From Desulfuromonadales bacterium (GTDB lineage: Bacteria; Desulfobacterota; Desulfuromonadia; Desulfuromonadales; Syntrophotaleaceae): a stretch of DNA of 64,000 nt. The position numbers were made by a program, and so were the translations under genes. The stretch is from the NCBI GenBank assembly GCA_030154185.1, contig JASKKK010000005.1, positions 16,493 to 80,492 on the forward strand. The letters are read 5' to 3'. Below the pieces are notes generated by a model. That model saw only the letters and a program-made list of their open reading frames with translations, did no database searches and was not told where the DNA came from. Position 1 is the first letter of the stretch; every line of letters starts with the position of its first letter. This document shows positions 9,743 through 18,488 of this stretch, one piece after another.

Positions 9743-10710
9743 GCGATATGCTAAATACCGCCAAAAGGGTTTTCCGTGTGGAAGCCGAGGCTATTGTTGC
9801 GCTGTCGCAGCGACTCGATGAGCGTTTTGTCGCTGCTGTCGAAATGATTCTGTCCTGCAAAGGGAGGGTGGTCATCACCGGCATGGGCAAGTCGGGGCTG
9901 ATTTGTCAGAAAGTTGCCGCCACCATGGCCTCCACGGGGACGCCGGCTTTCTTTCTGCATCCGGCCGAGGGAATTCATGGTGATCTCGGTATGCTTATGA
10001 AGGGAGATGTCGTGATCGCCGTCTCCAATTCAGGAAATACCGAGGAAATCGTACGCATCCTTCCGGTCATAAAGCGCATGGGGCTGCCTCTTATCGCCAT
10101 GACGGGACAATCTGAAAGTGGTCTGGCCCGTGCAGCCGATGTGTTTCTCGATATCGGAGTGCGGGAAGAGGCATGTCCTCTCGGTCTGGCGCCGACCGCC
10201 AGCACTACCGCTACCCTGGCCATGGGAGATGCGCTGGCTGTGACTCTTCTGGAACGGCGCGGTTTCCGGGAGGAGGATTTCGCTCTCTATCATCCTGGTG
10301 GCGCTTTGGGAAAAAAACTGCTGCTCAAGGTGGAAGATATCATGCATGCCGGCAGCGATATCCCTTTGGCGACGACGACAACCCTTTTGCGGGATGCGTT
10401 GTTTGAGATTACCAGCAAGAAACTTGGTATAACCGGGGTTCTCAACGATACCGGCGAGCTTGTCGGAGTGTTTACGGATGGCGATTTGCGACGTACCATG
10501 GCCAGGGGATATGATGTGTTGAACCTGCCTCTCAGTGATGTTATGAGTCGTAATCCCAAACGGATACTTCGTTCCAACCTGGCAGCCAAGGCGGTGCAGA
10601 AGATGGAAGAATTCTCCATAACTTCTTTATTCGTTTTCGATAGCGAGGACAGTACGGCACCGGTGGGCATTATTCATCTTCACGATCTTTTGAAGGCGGG
10701 GGTTGTCTGA
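9739..10710 (+). CDS. kdsD: Arabinose-5-phosphate isomerase (KpsF/GutQ family)
   Basis: Converts ribulose-5-phosphate to arabinose-5-phosphate, the first committed Kdo precursor. 323 residues, starting with GTG inside the kdsA stop region (4-nt overlap). An N-terminal sugar isomerase (SIS) domain shows VVITGMGKSGLI and SNSGNTEEIVR, and a C-terminal pair of CBS domains begins near residue 205. The stop overlaps the kdsC start by 1 nt. The neighbours kdsA and kdsC confirm the biosynthetic role rather than the sugar-alcohol role of GutQ. Confidence 0.95.
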   Translation: MSDMLNTAKRVFRVEAEAIVALSQRLDERFVAAVEMILSCKGRVVITGMGKSGLICQKVAATMASTGTPAFFLHPAEGIHGDLGMLMKGDVVIAVSNSGNTEEIVRILPVIKRMGLPLIAMTGQSESGLARAADVFLDIGVREEACPLGLAPTASTTATLAMGDALAVTLLERRGFREEDFALYHPGGALGKKLLLKVEDIMHAGSDIPLATTTTLLRDALFEITSKKLGITGVLNDTGELVGVFTDGDLRRTMARGYDVLNLPLSDVMSRNPKRILRSNLAAKAVQKMEEFSITSLFVFDSEDSTAPVGIIHLHDLLKAGVV

Positions 10711-11234
10711 TGGATAACAGCCTGGCGAAAATCCGTTTGCTGCTGCTTGACGTTGACGGCATACTGACCGATGGCCGAATCCATTACGATACGGCAGGCG
10801 GTGAAATGAAAAGCTTCGATGTCAAAGACGGCCATGGTCTCAAGCTCTTGCAACGGGCCGGTTTCCGGGTCGGTATCATCACCGGGCGCAGCTCCAATAT
10901 CGTGCAAAGACGGGCCGAGGAACTCGGTATCGAGATTCTTTACCAGGGAGCGAAGAAAAAGCTCGTGCCTTACGAGGAGATTCTTCGTGAAACCGGACTC
11001 AGAGACGAGCAGGTCGCGTATATGGGTGATGATCTGGTCGATCTTCCCATATTGCAGCGCGTCGGGTTTTCCGCCACCGTGGCCGATGCGGTAGCCGAAG
11101 TCAGGGAGAGGGTCGATTTCGTCGCATCCAGGCCGGGAGGACGCGGTGCTGTCCGGGAGGTGTGCGAGATGTTGCTGAAGCGTACCGGTGGCTGGGAGGC
11201 CGTCACCGAACGCTACTTCGGCAGGGCAGTGTAG
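10710..11234 (+). CDS. kdsC: 3-deoxy-manno-octulosonate-8-phosphatase
   Basis: HAD-superfamily phosphatase that releases Kdo from Kdo-8-phosphate. 174 residues, the short tetrameric type without a cap domain. The motif I aspartates are in LLLDVDGILTDG near the N-terminus, motif II is IITGRSS, and motif III is YMGDDLVDLP. It shares a base with the kdsD stop (TGATG). It completes the pathway kdsD-kdsA-kdsC-kdsB within 5 kb. The next gene, lptC, is about 80 nt away with its own promoter-like sequence. Confidence 0.94.
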   Translation: MDNSLAKIRLLLLDVDGILTDGRIHYDTAGGEMKSFDVKDGHGLKLLQRAGFRVGIITGRSSNIVQRRAEELGIEILYQGAKKKLVPYEEILRETGLRDEQVAYMGDDLVDLPILQRVGFSATVADAVAEVRERVDFVASRPGGRGAVREVCEMLLKRTGGWEAVTERYFGRAV

Positions 11235-11274
11235 CCGTGAATCAAAACTCGTGCCAAATGCCTTCTGTTCCTCC

Positions 11275-11303
11275 TTTACAGCCCATAGCGATAATGCTAT
11301 ACT
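11275..11303 (+). promoter_or_regulatory. Predicted sigma-70 promoter abutting lptC
   Basis: TTTACA (11275-11280), a 17-nt spacer and TATACT (11298-11303). The ATG of lptC begins 10 nt after the -10 box, so transcripts started here would have almost no 5' leader; no Shine-Dalgarno sequence is visible before lptC. Confidence 0.55.
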
Positions 11304-11313
11304 GGCGACACCT

Positions 11314-11886
11314 ATGATGCAAAGGGTAACTATCCGAAATTTCTTGCTTATTGCTATTCTGACGGTAGCATTCGGTCTTGGGCTGAGGATGTGTACTCAC
11401 CGTCGGGAGCCTGTTTCAGAACCTCCTGCTGCTTCTCTCCCCGCGGATACCGATCTCTCCTTGCAGGATATCCAATATACCGAAACCAGCGGTGGTGTGC
11501 GCCGCTGGAGTTTGTCCGCAAAGACCGCGGCTTATGATGCCGAACAAGGCGAGAGTTCGGTCCGGGACATGCGTCTGGTGTTTTTCGATAAAGAGGGCCG
11601 GGAGCAGGCCGTCCTTACTGCCGAGCAGGGATCCTGGTTTTCCGAGAAGGGCGTGATAGAAGCCCGGAACCGGGTCGTTGTTAAAACCACCCAAGGGTAT
11701 ACCTTGCGAACCGAGCTTCTGGATTATCACTCCGAAACGCATGAGATCACAACCGATCGGACCGTACATGTCGACGCAGGAGGCATGAAACTGTCCGCAC
11801 GCGGTATGCGCTATGGCATCGACGATCGTGCCTTGAACCTGACTTCACAGGTCAAGGCAGTCTTTGCCGGCGGGATAGGAAATTAA
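11314..11886 (+). CDS. lptC: LPS export protein LptC
   Basis: Bitopic inner-membrane protein that passes LPS from the LptBFG transporter to periplasmic LptA. 190 residues from the first of two adjacent ATGs (11314/11317). One N-terminal transmembrane helix lies at about residues 9-25, then a beta-jellyroll domain with recurring patterns such as LTAEQGSWF and NRVVVKTTQGYTL. It is followed at once by lptA and lptB, the usual order. No Shine-Dalgarno site is visible, and the promoter at 11275 lies so close that a nearly leaderless message is possible. Confidence 0.9.
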   Translation: MMQRVTIRNFLLIAILTVAFGLGLRMCTHRREPVSEPPAASLPADTDLSLQDIQYTETSGGVRRWSLSAKTAAYDAEQGESSVRDMRLVFFDKEGREQAVLTAEQGSWFSEKGVIEARNRVVVKTTQGYTLRTELLDYHSETHEITTDRTVHVDAGGMKLSARGMRYGIDDRALNLTSQVKAVFAGGIGN

Positions 11887-11888
11887 CG

Positions 11889-12389
11889 ATGGCCAGGATA
11901 TACAGCATTTTCCTGTTTTTTCTGCTGAATGTGCTATTGACCGGGGCCGCCTGGTCTCAGACAACAGTCTCAGGCGTCGGATCGGCTCCTCTGGAAATTA
12001 CCTCCCAAAGGCTTGAGGCGGATGGAGCCTTGCGTGAAGTCGTGTTTTCAGGCAAAGTCGTTGCCGTGCAGGACGGTATGATCATAAGATCGAATAAACT
12101 TATCGTTCGTTATCTTGCAAGCAGGGAGGAAATATCCTCTGTGGAGGCTGTCGGTGAGGTCCGAATCGAAAAGTCCGGACGTATTGCCACTGCCGGGCGC
12201 GGGTTGTACGAGGTGGCAGAAGGTACGGTGGTCCTGACCGAAATGCCTCGGGTCCAACAGGGCGAAAATTCCATCGAGGGAGATGAAATCGTATTTTTCC
12301 TCGAGGAGGATCGGAGTATAGTGAAAAGTCGATCCGGTTCGCGAGTCAGGGCGGTTCTGACGCCCAAGGAGAAAACCGTTGGGCCGTAA
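11889..12389 (+). CDS. lptA: Periplasmic LPS transport protein LptA (OstA-like)
   Basis: Forms the periplasmic bridge for LPS between LptC and the outer-membrane LptD. 166 residues with a signal peptide ([16 protein letters not shown], cleavage near residue 23) and an OstA beta-jellyroll core (about 35-150) containing [12 protein letters not shown] and [16 protein letters not shown]. It starts 2 nt after lptC stops and overlaps lptB by 11 nt, indicating one translational unit. Its charged C-terminal tail (TPKEKTV) is short. Confidence 0.92.
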   Translation: MARIYSIFLFFLLNVLLTGAAWSQTTVSGVGSAPLEITSQRLEADGALREVVFSGKVVAVQDGMIIRSNKLIVRYLASREEISSVEAVGEVRIEKSGRIATAGRGLYEVAEGTVVLTEMPRVQQGENSIEGDEIVFFLEEDRSIVKSRSGSRVRAVLTPKEKTVGP

Positions 12390-13104
12390 ACTTGAAGCCA
12401 GAGATCTTTGGAAAAGTTATCGGGGGCGCCAGGTCGTGCGTGGTGTCGACCTGCAGATCGGTTCCGGGGAAGTTGTCGGCCTGCTCGGTCCCAACGGCGC
12501 CGGCAAGACAACCTCCTTTTATATGGTGGTGGGCCTCGTACGTCCCGATCGGGGGAAGGTTCTTCTGGATGGGCAGGATCTGACCGGTATGCCGATGTAT
12601 CAAAGGGCCAGAGCCGGTATCTCTTATTTGCCGCAAGAGGCTTCGGTTTTCAGAAAACTGACGGTGGAAGAAAACCTTCTGGCCATTTTGGAAACGGTTG
12701 AAAGTGCCGCTGGACAGCGAAAAGAGCGCGCTCAAACCCTGATCGAGGAGTTTCGTCTGCAACATGTAGCCCGCTCGCCCGGATATGCACTCTCGGGCGG
12801 TGAACGGCGCAGGCTCGAAATCGCTCGCGCTCTGGTCATCGATCCCGGATTCATATTGTTGGATGAACCCTTTGCGGGAATCGATCCTTTGGCGGTACAC
12901 GATATTCAGAATATTATCTGTCGATTGCGCGACAGAAGGATCGGAGTACTTGTCTCCGATCATAATGTACGAGAAACTCTGGGCGTGTGCGACAAGGCCT
13001 ACATTCTCAGCGATGGGCAGATCCTGGCATGCGGGGACCCGGAGCAGATTGCTTCCTGCCCCCAGGTCAGAGCTACCTATCTCGGTGAGAAATTCAGGTT
13101 ATGA
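12379..13104 (+). CDS. lptB: LPS export ABC transporter ATP-binding protein
   Basis: ATPase that powers LptFG extraction of LPS from the inner membrane. 241 residues with Walker [11 protein letters not shown] (near 37-45), Q-loop YLPQEASVF, signature [10 protein letters not shown] and Walker [14 protein letters not shown]. It uses a TTG start at 12379; AAGGAG lies 7 nt before it, and the first residues match the family ([11 protein letters not shown]). The membrane partners LptF and LptG are encoded at 27147-29416 on the other strand. Confidence 0.95.
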   Translation: MGRKLEARDLWKSYRGRQVVRGVDLQIGSGEVVGLLGPNGAGKTTSFYMVVGLVRPDRGKVLLDGQDLTGMPMYQRARAGISYLPQEASVFRKLTVEENLLAILETVESAAGQRKERAQTLIEEFRLQHVARSPGYALSGGERRRLEIARALVIDPGFILLDEPFAGIDPLAVHDIQNIICRLRDRRIGVLVSDHNVRETLGVCDKAYILSDGQILACGDPEQIASCPQVRATYLGEKFRL

Positions 13105-13165
13105 ACATCCTCTGAAGCTACGAGCATTCCCTCGCCCGTCCTTGCAGTAAAAGAATTGGAAAATC

Positions 13166-14623
13166 ATGGCATTAGAAATTCGGCAACAGCTAAAGCTTAG
13201 TCAGCAACTTGTAATGACTCCCCAACTGCAGCAGGCGATCAAACTGCTGCAGCTATCCCGTCTGGAACTGGAAGAGGTGGTGCGTCAGGAACTGGAGGAG
13301 AACCCCGTTCTTGAAGAAGCGCAGGATCTCGCGGAAGATAAGGAGCTTGCTGCCGAATCCGCTGAAATTTCCAAAAATCCCTCTTCCGAAGGCAATGCCG
13401 AGGAGGTCAAGGAGCTGCAGGACGACATGGAGGGATTCAACCAGGCCGACTGGCAGACATACCTTGACGGCTACCACTCCAGCGGCGCGACGGCCGATAC
13501 CTATGAGGCCGATGATGATCGTCCGAGTTTTGAAAGTCTTCTCACCAAGAAAACGTCTCTTGCCGACCATCTTCTCTGGCAGCTCACCCTGACGCGGATT
13601 CCGGACGATCAGCGGGCTGCCGCTGCGGAAATCATCGGCAACATTGATGATGACGGGTATTTCAAGTCGTCCATTGAAGAAATCTCCCAAGCCTGCGCTG
13701 TGAGTAGCGAAGCTGCCGAACAGGCTCTGTCCGTGGTTCAGGATTTTGATCCTCCCGGGGTCGCCACCGGCAACCTGCGCGACTGTCTGCTGAAGCAGGC
13801 GGAGACGCTGGGGATGGGGGAGTCTCTTGTCGGTATCATGTTACGTGACCACATCAGCGAGTTGGAAAACCGTAAATACCAGGCCATCGCAAGGGCATTG
13901 AGCGTTTCTTTGGATGATGTGCTGGGGGCGGCGCGAATCATTTCCGGTCTTGATCCGCGTCCCGGTAGAGCCTATGGTCAGGATGAAGTGCAATACATTA
14001 CCCCGGACATCTTCGTTCACAAGGTGGGTGATGAATACGTGGTGGTGCTCAACGATGAAGGCCTTCCGAATCTGCGCATCAATTCCTTTTACAGAAATGC
14101 TCTTGCCGGAGGCCAGAAGGTTGACGAAGCCGCGGGAGAATACATTCAGGAGAAGTTGCGCGGAGCGATCTGGCTGATCAAAAGTATTCATCAACGCCAG
14201 CGCACCATTTTTCGCGTAACCAAAAGCATCGTCAAGTTTCAGAGGGATTTCTTCGAAAAAGGCATAGAATATCTCAAGCCTTTGGTGCTGAGGGACGTCG
14301 CCGAAGATATCGAGATGCACGAATCGACGGTAAGCCGTGTGACTACCAATAAATACGTGCAGACACCGCGAGGGTTGTTTGAGTTGAAGTATTTCTTCAA
14401 CAGCGGTATAAATACGACAGTAGGCGAATCGATAGCCTCCGAAAGCGTCAAGAGCAAAATCAAGGACATTATTGCCGAAGAAAACCCCAAAAAGCCGTAT
14501 TCCGATCAGAAGATAGTCGATATCCTCCGGCAGGAGGGGATCGATATCGCCCGTCGTACCGTAACGAAGTATCGAGAAATGCTGAATATCCGGTCGTCTA
14601 CCGAGCGCAAACGATTGTTTTAA
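13166..14623 (+). CDS. rpoN: RNA polymerase sigma-54 factor
   Basis: Alternative sigma factor for -24/-12 promoters that need enhancer-binding activators. 485 residues. The Gln/Leu-rich activator-interacting region I (QQLKLSQQLVMTPQLQQAI) is at the N-terminus, followed by an acidic region II (about 50-105), the core-binding domain, a helix-turn-helix near 365-390, and the RpoN box ARRTVTKYRE near the C-terminus. Downstream hpf, ptsN and rapZ are its classical neighbours. No obvious sigma-54 promoter was noticed in the window. Confidence 0.97.
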   Translation: MALEIRQQLKLSQQLVMTPQLQQAIKLLQLSRLELEEVVRQELEENPVLEEAQDLAEDKELAAESAEISKNPSSEGNAEEVKELQDDMEGFNQADWQTYLDGYHSSGATADTYEADDDRPSFESLLTKKTSLADHLLWQLTLTRIPDDQRAAAAEIIGNIDDDGYFKSSIEEISQACAVSSEAAEQALSVVQDFDPPGVATGNLRDCLLKQAETLGMGESLVGIMLRDHISELENRKYQAIARALSVSLDDVLGAARIISGLDPRPGRAYGQDEVQYITPDIFVHKVGDEYVVVLNDEGLPNLRINSFYRNALAGGQKVDEAAGEYIQEKLRGAIWLIKSIHQRQRTIFRVTKSIVKFQRDFFEKGIEYLKPLVLRDVAEDIEMHESTVSRVTTNKYVQTPRGLFELKYFFNSGINTTVGESIASESVKSKIKDIIAEENPKKPYSDQKIVDILRQEGIDIARRTVTKYREMLNIRSSTERKRLF

Positions 14624-14643
14624 GCGCAACCCGGATCGCAGGG

Positions 14644-14649
14644 TATAAT
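14644..14649 (+). promoter_or_regulatory. Consensus -10 box upstream of hpf
   Basis: A perfect TATAAT at 14644-14649 lies 68 nt before hpf. No good -35 is seen at 16-18 nt upstream, so this may be an activator-dependent promoter or chance. Confidence 0.3.
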
Positions 14650-14717
14650 TGGTAATAAGACCTGTAAGCGCAAAGCCTCGACACTCTACAAAACACGTTA
14701 ATCAGGAGGTTTACAGC

Positions 14718-15266
14718 ATGCAGATTGCCGTGACATTTCGACACATGGAAGCAAGCGAAGCGCTTAAAACGTATTTGGATGAAAAAATATCCCGGGTTAA
14801 AAAGTACATCGACGAACCGATCGATGCTCAGGTTGTACTGTCGGTTGAAAAGAAAATCAGGCATTCCGCCGAAGTAACGCTGGTTGCCAAGGGCATCACC
14901 ATTAAAAGCTCGGACGAAACCAACGACATGTATGCCGCCATCGACGGCATGGTTGACAAGCTCGAGCGTCAGCTCAAGCGTTACAAGGAAAAAATCAAAA
15001 AACATAAGCCTGGTTCCGAACGTATGCGTCAGGTGGAAAAGACTGTTTATGCTGCCGAGAGCATCGACGAAGGTTCTCCCGAGCCGGTGATTATCCGGAG
15101 CCAGAGTTTTTCCGTGAAACCCCTGTCCGTGGAAGAAGCCGTCATGCAGATGGATCTTTTGAACAAGACCTTTTTGGTTTTTTCCGATGCGACGACCGAT
15201 GAAATCAGTGTTGTTTATCGTCGTAAGGATGGAAACTACGGACTCATCGTACCGGAAGCCAGGTAA
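14718..15266 (+). CDS. hpf: Ribosome hibernation promoting factor, long form
   Basis: Binds the 30S subunit in starved cells and promotes 100S ribosome dimers. 182 residues, the long form: an N-terminal HPF/RaiA domain (about 1-100, starting MQIAVTFRHMEASEALKTYL) plus a C-terminal dimerisation domain (about 120-182, SFSVKPLSVEEAVMQMDLL and IVYRR-like strands). The ATG at 14718 is preceded by AGGAGG at 14704-14709. It lies between rpoN and ptsN, as in many proteobacteria. Confidence 0.93.
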   Translation: MQIAVTFRHMEASEALKTYLDEKISRVKKYIDEPIDAQVVLSVEKKIRHSAEVTLVAKGITIKSSDETNDMYAAIDGMVDKLERQLKRYKEKIKKHKPGSERMRQVEKTVYAAESIDEGSPEPVIIRSQSFSVKPLSVEEAVMQMDLLNKTFLVFSDATTDEISVVYRRKDGNYGLIVPEAR

Positions 15267-15354
15267 GTCGGTTGGTTTTAATGTAATCCCGAGGAGGAAA
15301 GGGCTGGTCCTGTCCGTTGCCGCGAGCAGGAATGCCGGTGCTTTTGTTAGAATT

Positions 15355-15816
15355 ATGAAAATCGTCGATCTTCTTAACCCTGCCGCCATTATCCCGGATC
15401 TGGGGGCGGCGGAAAAAGATTCCGTTCTGGAGGAACTGGCCGGAGCCGCGATCAAGGTTGATAAGGAACTTGATCGTTCAGAGGTTGTTCGCGTGCTGCA
15501 AGAGCGAGAACGCCTCGGCAGTACCGGTATCGGTGACGGCGTAGCCATTCCTCATGGAAAGCTGGGGAGCATCGATCAACTGCTGTTATCCTTCGGACGC
15601 AGCTGCAAAGGGGTCGATTTCGATTCCCTTGACGGAAAGCCGGCCCAACTCTTTTTCCTTCTGCTTGCCCCTGAAGAATCTGTTGGCGTGCACTTGAAGA
15701 CGCTTGCAAGGATTTCCAAACTGCTGAAAAGCCCGGCCGTTCGTCAACGTTTGCTTGGAGCCGAGTCCGGTGATGATCTGTACAGGATCATCGGGGAAGA
15801 GGAAGAGCGTCTTTGA
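15355..15816 (+). CDS. ptsN: Nitrogen-PTS EIIA component
   Basis: Regulatory PTS protein phosphorylated on His by an HPr-like donor; in relatives it regulates potassium and nitrogen functions. 153 residues from the ATG at 15355, where the family N-terminus (KIVDLLNPAAIIPDL) begins. The active-site His sits in GVAIPHGKL near residue 65. No dedicated enzyme I-Ntr (ptsP) or NPr is present here, so phosphate probably comes from the HPr and enzyme I encoded at 19259-21302. No strong Shine-Dalgarno sequence was seen. Confidence 0.92.
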   Translation: MKIVDLLNPAAIIPDLGAAEKDSVLEELAGAAIKVDKELDRSEVVRVLQERERLGSTGIGDGVAIPHGKLGSIDQLLLSFGRSCKGVDFDSLDGKPAQLFFLLLAPEESVGVHLKTLARISKLLKSPAVRQRLLGAESGDDLYRIIGEEEERL

Positions 15817-15891
15817 TCCGGAGTCTGCACACGGAGCCAGTCGGATTCCCGAAGTTTGACGGCATATCGTATGCCGCGTACAGGTAATTAA

Positions 15892-15955
15892 AAAAGGGGT
15901 GTCTCTGCGGCCGCATGCGGATTCGAAGGTCGGTCGACGCCCCTTTTCTCTTTGT
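15892..15955 (+). terminator. Possible terminator between ptsN and rapZ
   Basis: AAAAGGGGTGTC near 15892-15903 can pair with GACGCCCCTTTT near 15940-15953, followed by a T-rich stretch. The loop is long and itself GC-rich. rapZ begins about 45 nt later, so this may be an attenuator rather than an operon end. Confidence 0.35.
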
Positions 15956-15996
15956 TGTCGGATTGAACGCCAAAAAGGCGTTGCCATCGGGGTGAT

Positions 15997-16863
15997 ATGA
16001 AACACGCACGTCTGATCATCATTACCGGTTTATCCGGATCCGGAAAAACGACAGCCGCCAGGGCGCTTGAAGATGAGGGGTTCTTTGTTGTCGACAACCT
16101 GCCACTGCTATTGCTTCCCGAATTTTTGAAGTTGCATACCGCATCCGGTGAAGGCAATGCCAATGTAGCCGTGGTTGTCGATGTCCGCAACAAACCCTAT
16201 CTGGAAGGGTATCGTGAAACCCTGGAAGAGGTCAGGTCTGCAGGGCATGTTGTAGATATCTTCTTTTTTGATGCTGTCGATGAAGTTCTCATACGTCGCT
16301 ATTCAGAAACCCGGCGCCGGCATCCTTTGTCGCAAAAAGAGGGAGTGGGGGAATCGATCAGACAGGAACGCGCATTGCTCGGGGGGATCATGGATCTTTC
16401 CACAGAGATAATCGATTCCTCCTGGCTTACCCCGCACCAACTGCGTGCCCGGGTTGTGCATATGGTATGCGGCGATAACGAGGGGACGCCTCTGGCGGTC
16501 TTGGTGCAGTCCTTCGGTTATCGCTACGGAATCCCCCCCGGCTCGGATTTAGTCATGGACGTGCGGTTTCTGCCTAATCCTCATTATATTCCCGAATTGC
16601 GGCCCCAAACCGGACTTTCCAAAGGGGTGCGTAACTTTGTTTTGCGGCAGGAGGCTTGCAGAGAGTTCCTCGATCGTTTCAATCATCTGCTGGATTATCT
16701 TCTGCCGTGTTATCGCAAAGAGGGCAAAAGTTATCTCACCATTTCCATTGGTTGTACCGGTGGCCGCCATCGCAGCGTCGCCATTGCAGAATACCTGCGT
16801 GATGCGATTCAGGGAGAAAACCTGGTAGTGGAAGGATTGCATCGAGATGTGGCCAAGGAGTAA
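15997..16863 (+). CDS. rapZ: RNase adapter protein / P-loop nucleotide-binding protein RapZ
   Basis: RapZ in enterobacteria controls glucosamine-6-phosphate synthase expression through small RNAs and RNase E; its role in deltaproteobacteria is not established. 288 residues, normal length. An N-terminal P-loop GLSGSGKTTA (about residues 8-17) and a C-terminal domain with IGCTGGRHRSVAIAEYL are present. It ends directly at the start of the mannose-type EIIA gene (ATG follows the TAA), an arrangement typical for deltaproteobacteria. Confidence 0.94.
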   Translation: MKHARLIIITGLSGSGKTTAARALEDEGFFVVDNLPLLLLPEFLKLHTASGEGNANVAVVVDVRNKPYLEGYRETLEEVRSAGHVVDIFFFDAVDEVLIRRYSETRRRHPLSQKEGVGESIRQERALLGGIMDLSTEIIDSSWLTPHQLRARVVHMVCGDNEGTPLAVLVQSFGYRYGIPPGSDLVMDVRFLPNPHYIPELRPQTGLSKGVRNFVLRQEACREFLDRFNHLLDYLLPCYRKEGKSYLTISIGCTGGRHRSVAIAEYLRDAIQGENLVVEGLHRDVAKE

Positions 16864-17271
16864 ATGCCGGTGGTTGGTTTAGTCATTGCAACCCATTGCG
16901 GGCTGGCCGGAGAGTTGGTCAAGACCGCCGAGATGATCATCGGCTCGATGCCGCTTGTCGCCGCTGTGTCCATAAGGCGGGAAGATGGTCCCGAAGAAAT
17001 CCGACAGCGTTTTCGCCGGGCCATCGATGAAGTCGGACAGGATGGTGACGGAGTTCTGGTGTTGACGGACATGTTCGGCGGTACCCCCTCCAATATCGGC
17101 TTCTCCTTTCTCGATCAGGGACTTGTCGATGTTCTCAGTGGCGTTAATCTGCCTATGGTGCTCAGGGCTTCGCAGGAGCGAAAAGGTCGGTGCCTTGGTG
17201 AACTTGCTCTGTTGCTGAGAGATTACGGCCAGCATAGTATTCTTCTGGCAAGTGATATCCTGGACAAATAA
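16864..17271 (+). CDS. PTS mannose-family EIIA component
   Basis: Accepts phosphate from HPr and passes it to EIIB. 135 residues, a single mannose-type EIIA domain. The likely phospho-His is in VIATHCGLAGEL near residue 11, and DMFGGTPSNIGF is the characteristic downstream motif. It abuts rapZ without a gap and precedes EIIB by 24 nt. As a free-standing EIIA it may serve regulation as well as transport. Confidence 0.9.
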   Translation: MPVVGLVIATHCGLAGELVKTAEMIIGSMPLVAAVSIRREDGPEEIRQRFRRAIDEVGQDGDGVLVLTDMFGGTPSNIGFSFLDQGLVDVLSGVNLPMVLRASQERKGRCLGELALLLRDYGQHSILLASDILDK

Positions 17272-17295
17272 ATAATACCCCCTTCAGATGGTGAT

Positions 17296-17778
17296 ATGAG
17301 CGTTGTTCTTGCGCGTGTAGACAATCGACTGATTCACGGACAGGTGCTGGAAGCGTGGGTTCCGACCACCAAGGCAAACTGTATCGTGGTGGCGAACAAT
17401 GAAGTCGCCGACGAGGATATGCGCAAACGGCTCATGGCGGCTGCTGTGCCTCGCGGGATTCGCGTGATCATTTGCTCGGTCGAGGAGTCCGCGAAGTTTG
17501 TCAATTCGCCGGGCAACAGCGCTTTGAAAATGCTCGTTTTATTCGCCAGTCCGGAAGATGCTCTGTGCGCCTATCATCTGGGCATGCATTTCGCCCATCT
17601 CAATCTCGGAAACTTGCATCGTCCCGAAGGGTTGCTTCAGCTCGGATGTACGGTTACCCTTGACAATCATGATATTTCCAGCCTTTCGGAACTCGAAGCC
17701 CGGGGCGTGGAAATCAGCCTGCAGTGCGTTCCTTCGGACCGTCAGCGTGAGTGGCGTTCCATCATAAAGGCAAAATAA
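17296..17778 (+). CDS. PTS mannose/sorbose-family EIIB component
   Basis: Cytoplasmic phosphocarrier that donates phosphate to the incoming sugar. 160 residues. The active His is in RVDNRLIHGQVLEAW near residue 14-15, the family hallmark. It is followed by EIIC, whose start is 11 nt past the stop, or overlapping if an upstream GTG at 17751 is used. The sugar specificity cannot be read from the sequence. Confidence 0.92.
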   Translation: MSVVLARVDNRLIHGQVLEAWVPTTKANCIVVANNEVADEDMRKRLMAAAVPRGIRVIICSVEESAKFVNSPGNSALKMLVLFASPEDALCAYHLGMHFAHLNLGNLHRPEGLLQLGCTVTLDNHDISSLSELEARGVEISLQCVPSDRQREWRSIIKAK

Positions 17779-17789
17779 ATATCCTTGTT

Positions 17790-18485
17790 ATGTCAGGTTT
17801 TCCCTATTTCATCGCAGCGTTCGCGTCCCTGGTTGCGGGTCTGGACCGTACGGCCTTTTTGCAAATCATGGTCTCCAGGCCCATTGTGGCCGCGCCTTTG
17901 ACGGGATGGTTGCTGGATGATATGCAGACGGGTCTTTACATCGGTGCCTTTCTCGAGTTGTTGTGGTTGGGACGCATACCGGTAGGCGCCTCCATTCCAC
18001 CTGACGATACGCAGGTCGCCGTTGGCAGTACCTGCCTTGCGGTTACGCAATATCCCGGCTCCTCCGTACCTGTCGTCGCTTTTTCCATTCTGTGCCTGCT
18101 GGTCGCATTGCCTTTCGGCAGGGTCGGAGGTTTTTTTGATCGTTTGGCGCGGCGTGCCAACGGCACCTTATGGGTCCGTGCTGAACGGGCGGTTGAGGAA
18201 GAGCGCTACGATCGCTTGACCTGGTTGCATCTGCAGGGGGTTTTGCATTTCGGGTTTGCATCCCTCATGACTTTCGGCGTAATTCTGCTGGGAGGTCTGG
18301 TCTGTCTGCAGATCCTGGTCCCCGTATTGTCCGGTGACCTGCCCCTCGTGCAACCCTGGCTGCGTCTGGCTGTGCCTCTGGCCGGAGTTGCAGCCTGCCT
18401 GAGTACGGTTAATTTTCGCCATGCCGTGTGGGTGTACAGCGGTGCCTTTTTGATTGTGTATTGCCTGCTTCTGTTGTTTGGATAA
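17790..18485 (+). CDS. PTS mannose-family EIIC component
   Basis: Membrane subunit of the sugar-specific permease. 231 residues from the ATG at 17790; a GTG at 17751 inside the EIIB gene is an alternative. It is hydrophobic throughout, with a family-like segment FLELLWLGRIPVGASIPPD. It is shorter and more divergent than the roughly 260-residue enteric ManY, so transport competence is uncertain. EIID follows after 3 nt. Confidence 0.85.
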   Translation: MSGFPYFIAAFASLVAGLDRTAFLQIMVSRPIVAAPLTGWLLDDMQTGLYIGAFLELLWLGRIPVGASIPPDDTQVAVGSTCLAVTQYPGSSVPVVAFSILCLLVALPFGRVGGFFDRLARRANGTLWVRAERAVEEERYDRLTWLHLQGVLHFGFASLMTFGVILLGGLVCLQILVPVLSGDLPLVQPWLRLAVPLAGVAACLSTVNFRHAVWVYSGAFLIVYCLLLLFG

Positions 18486-18488
18486 ACC

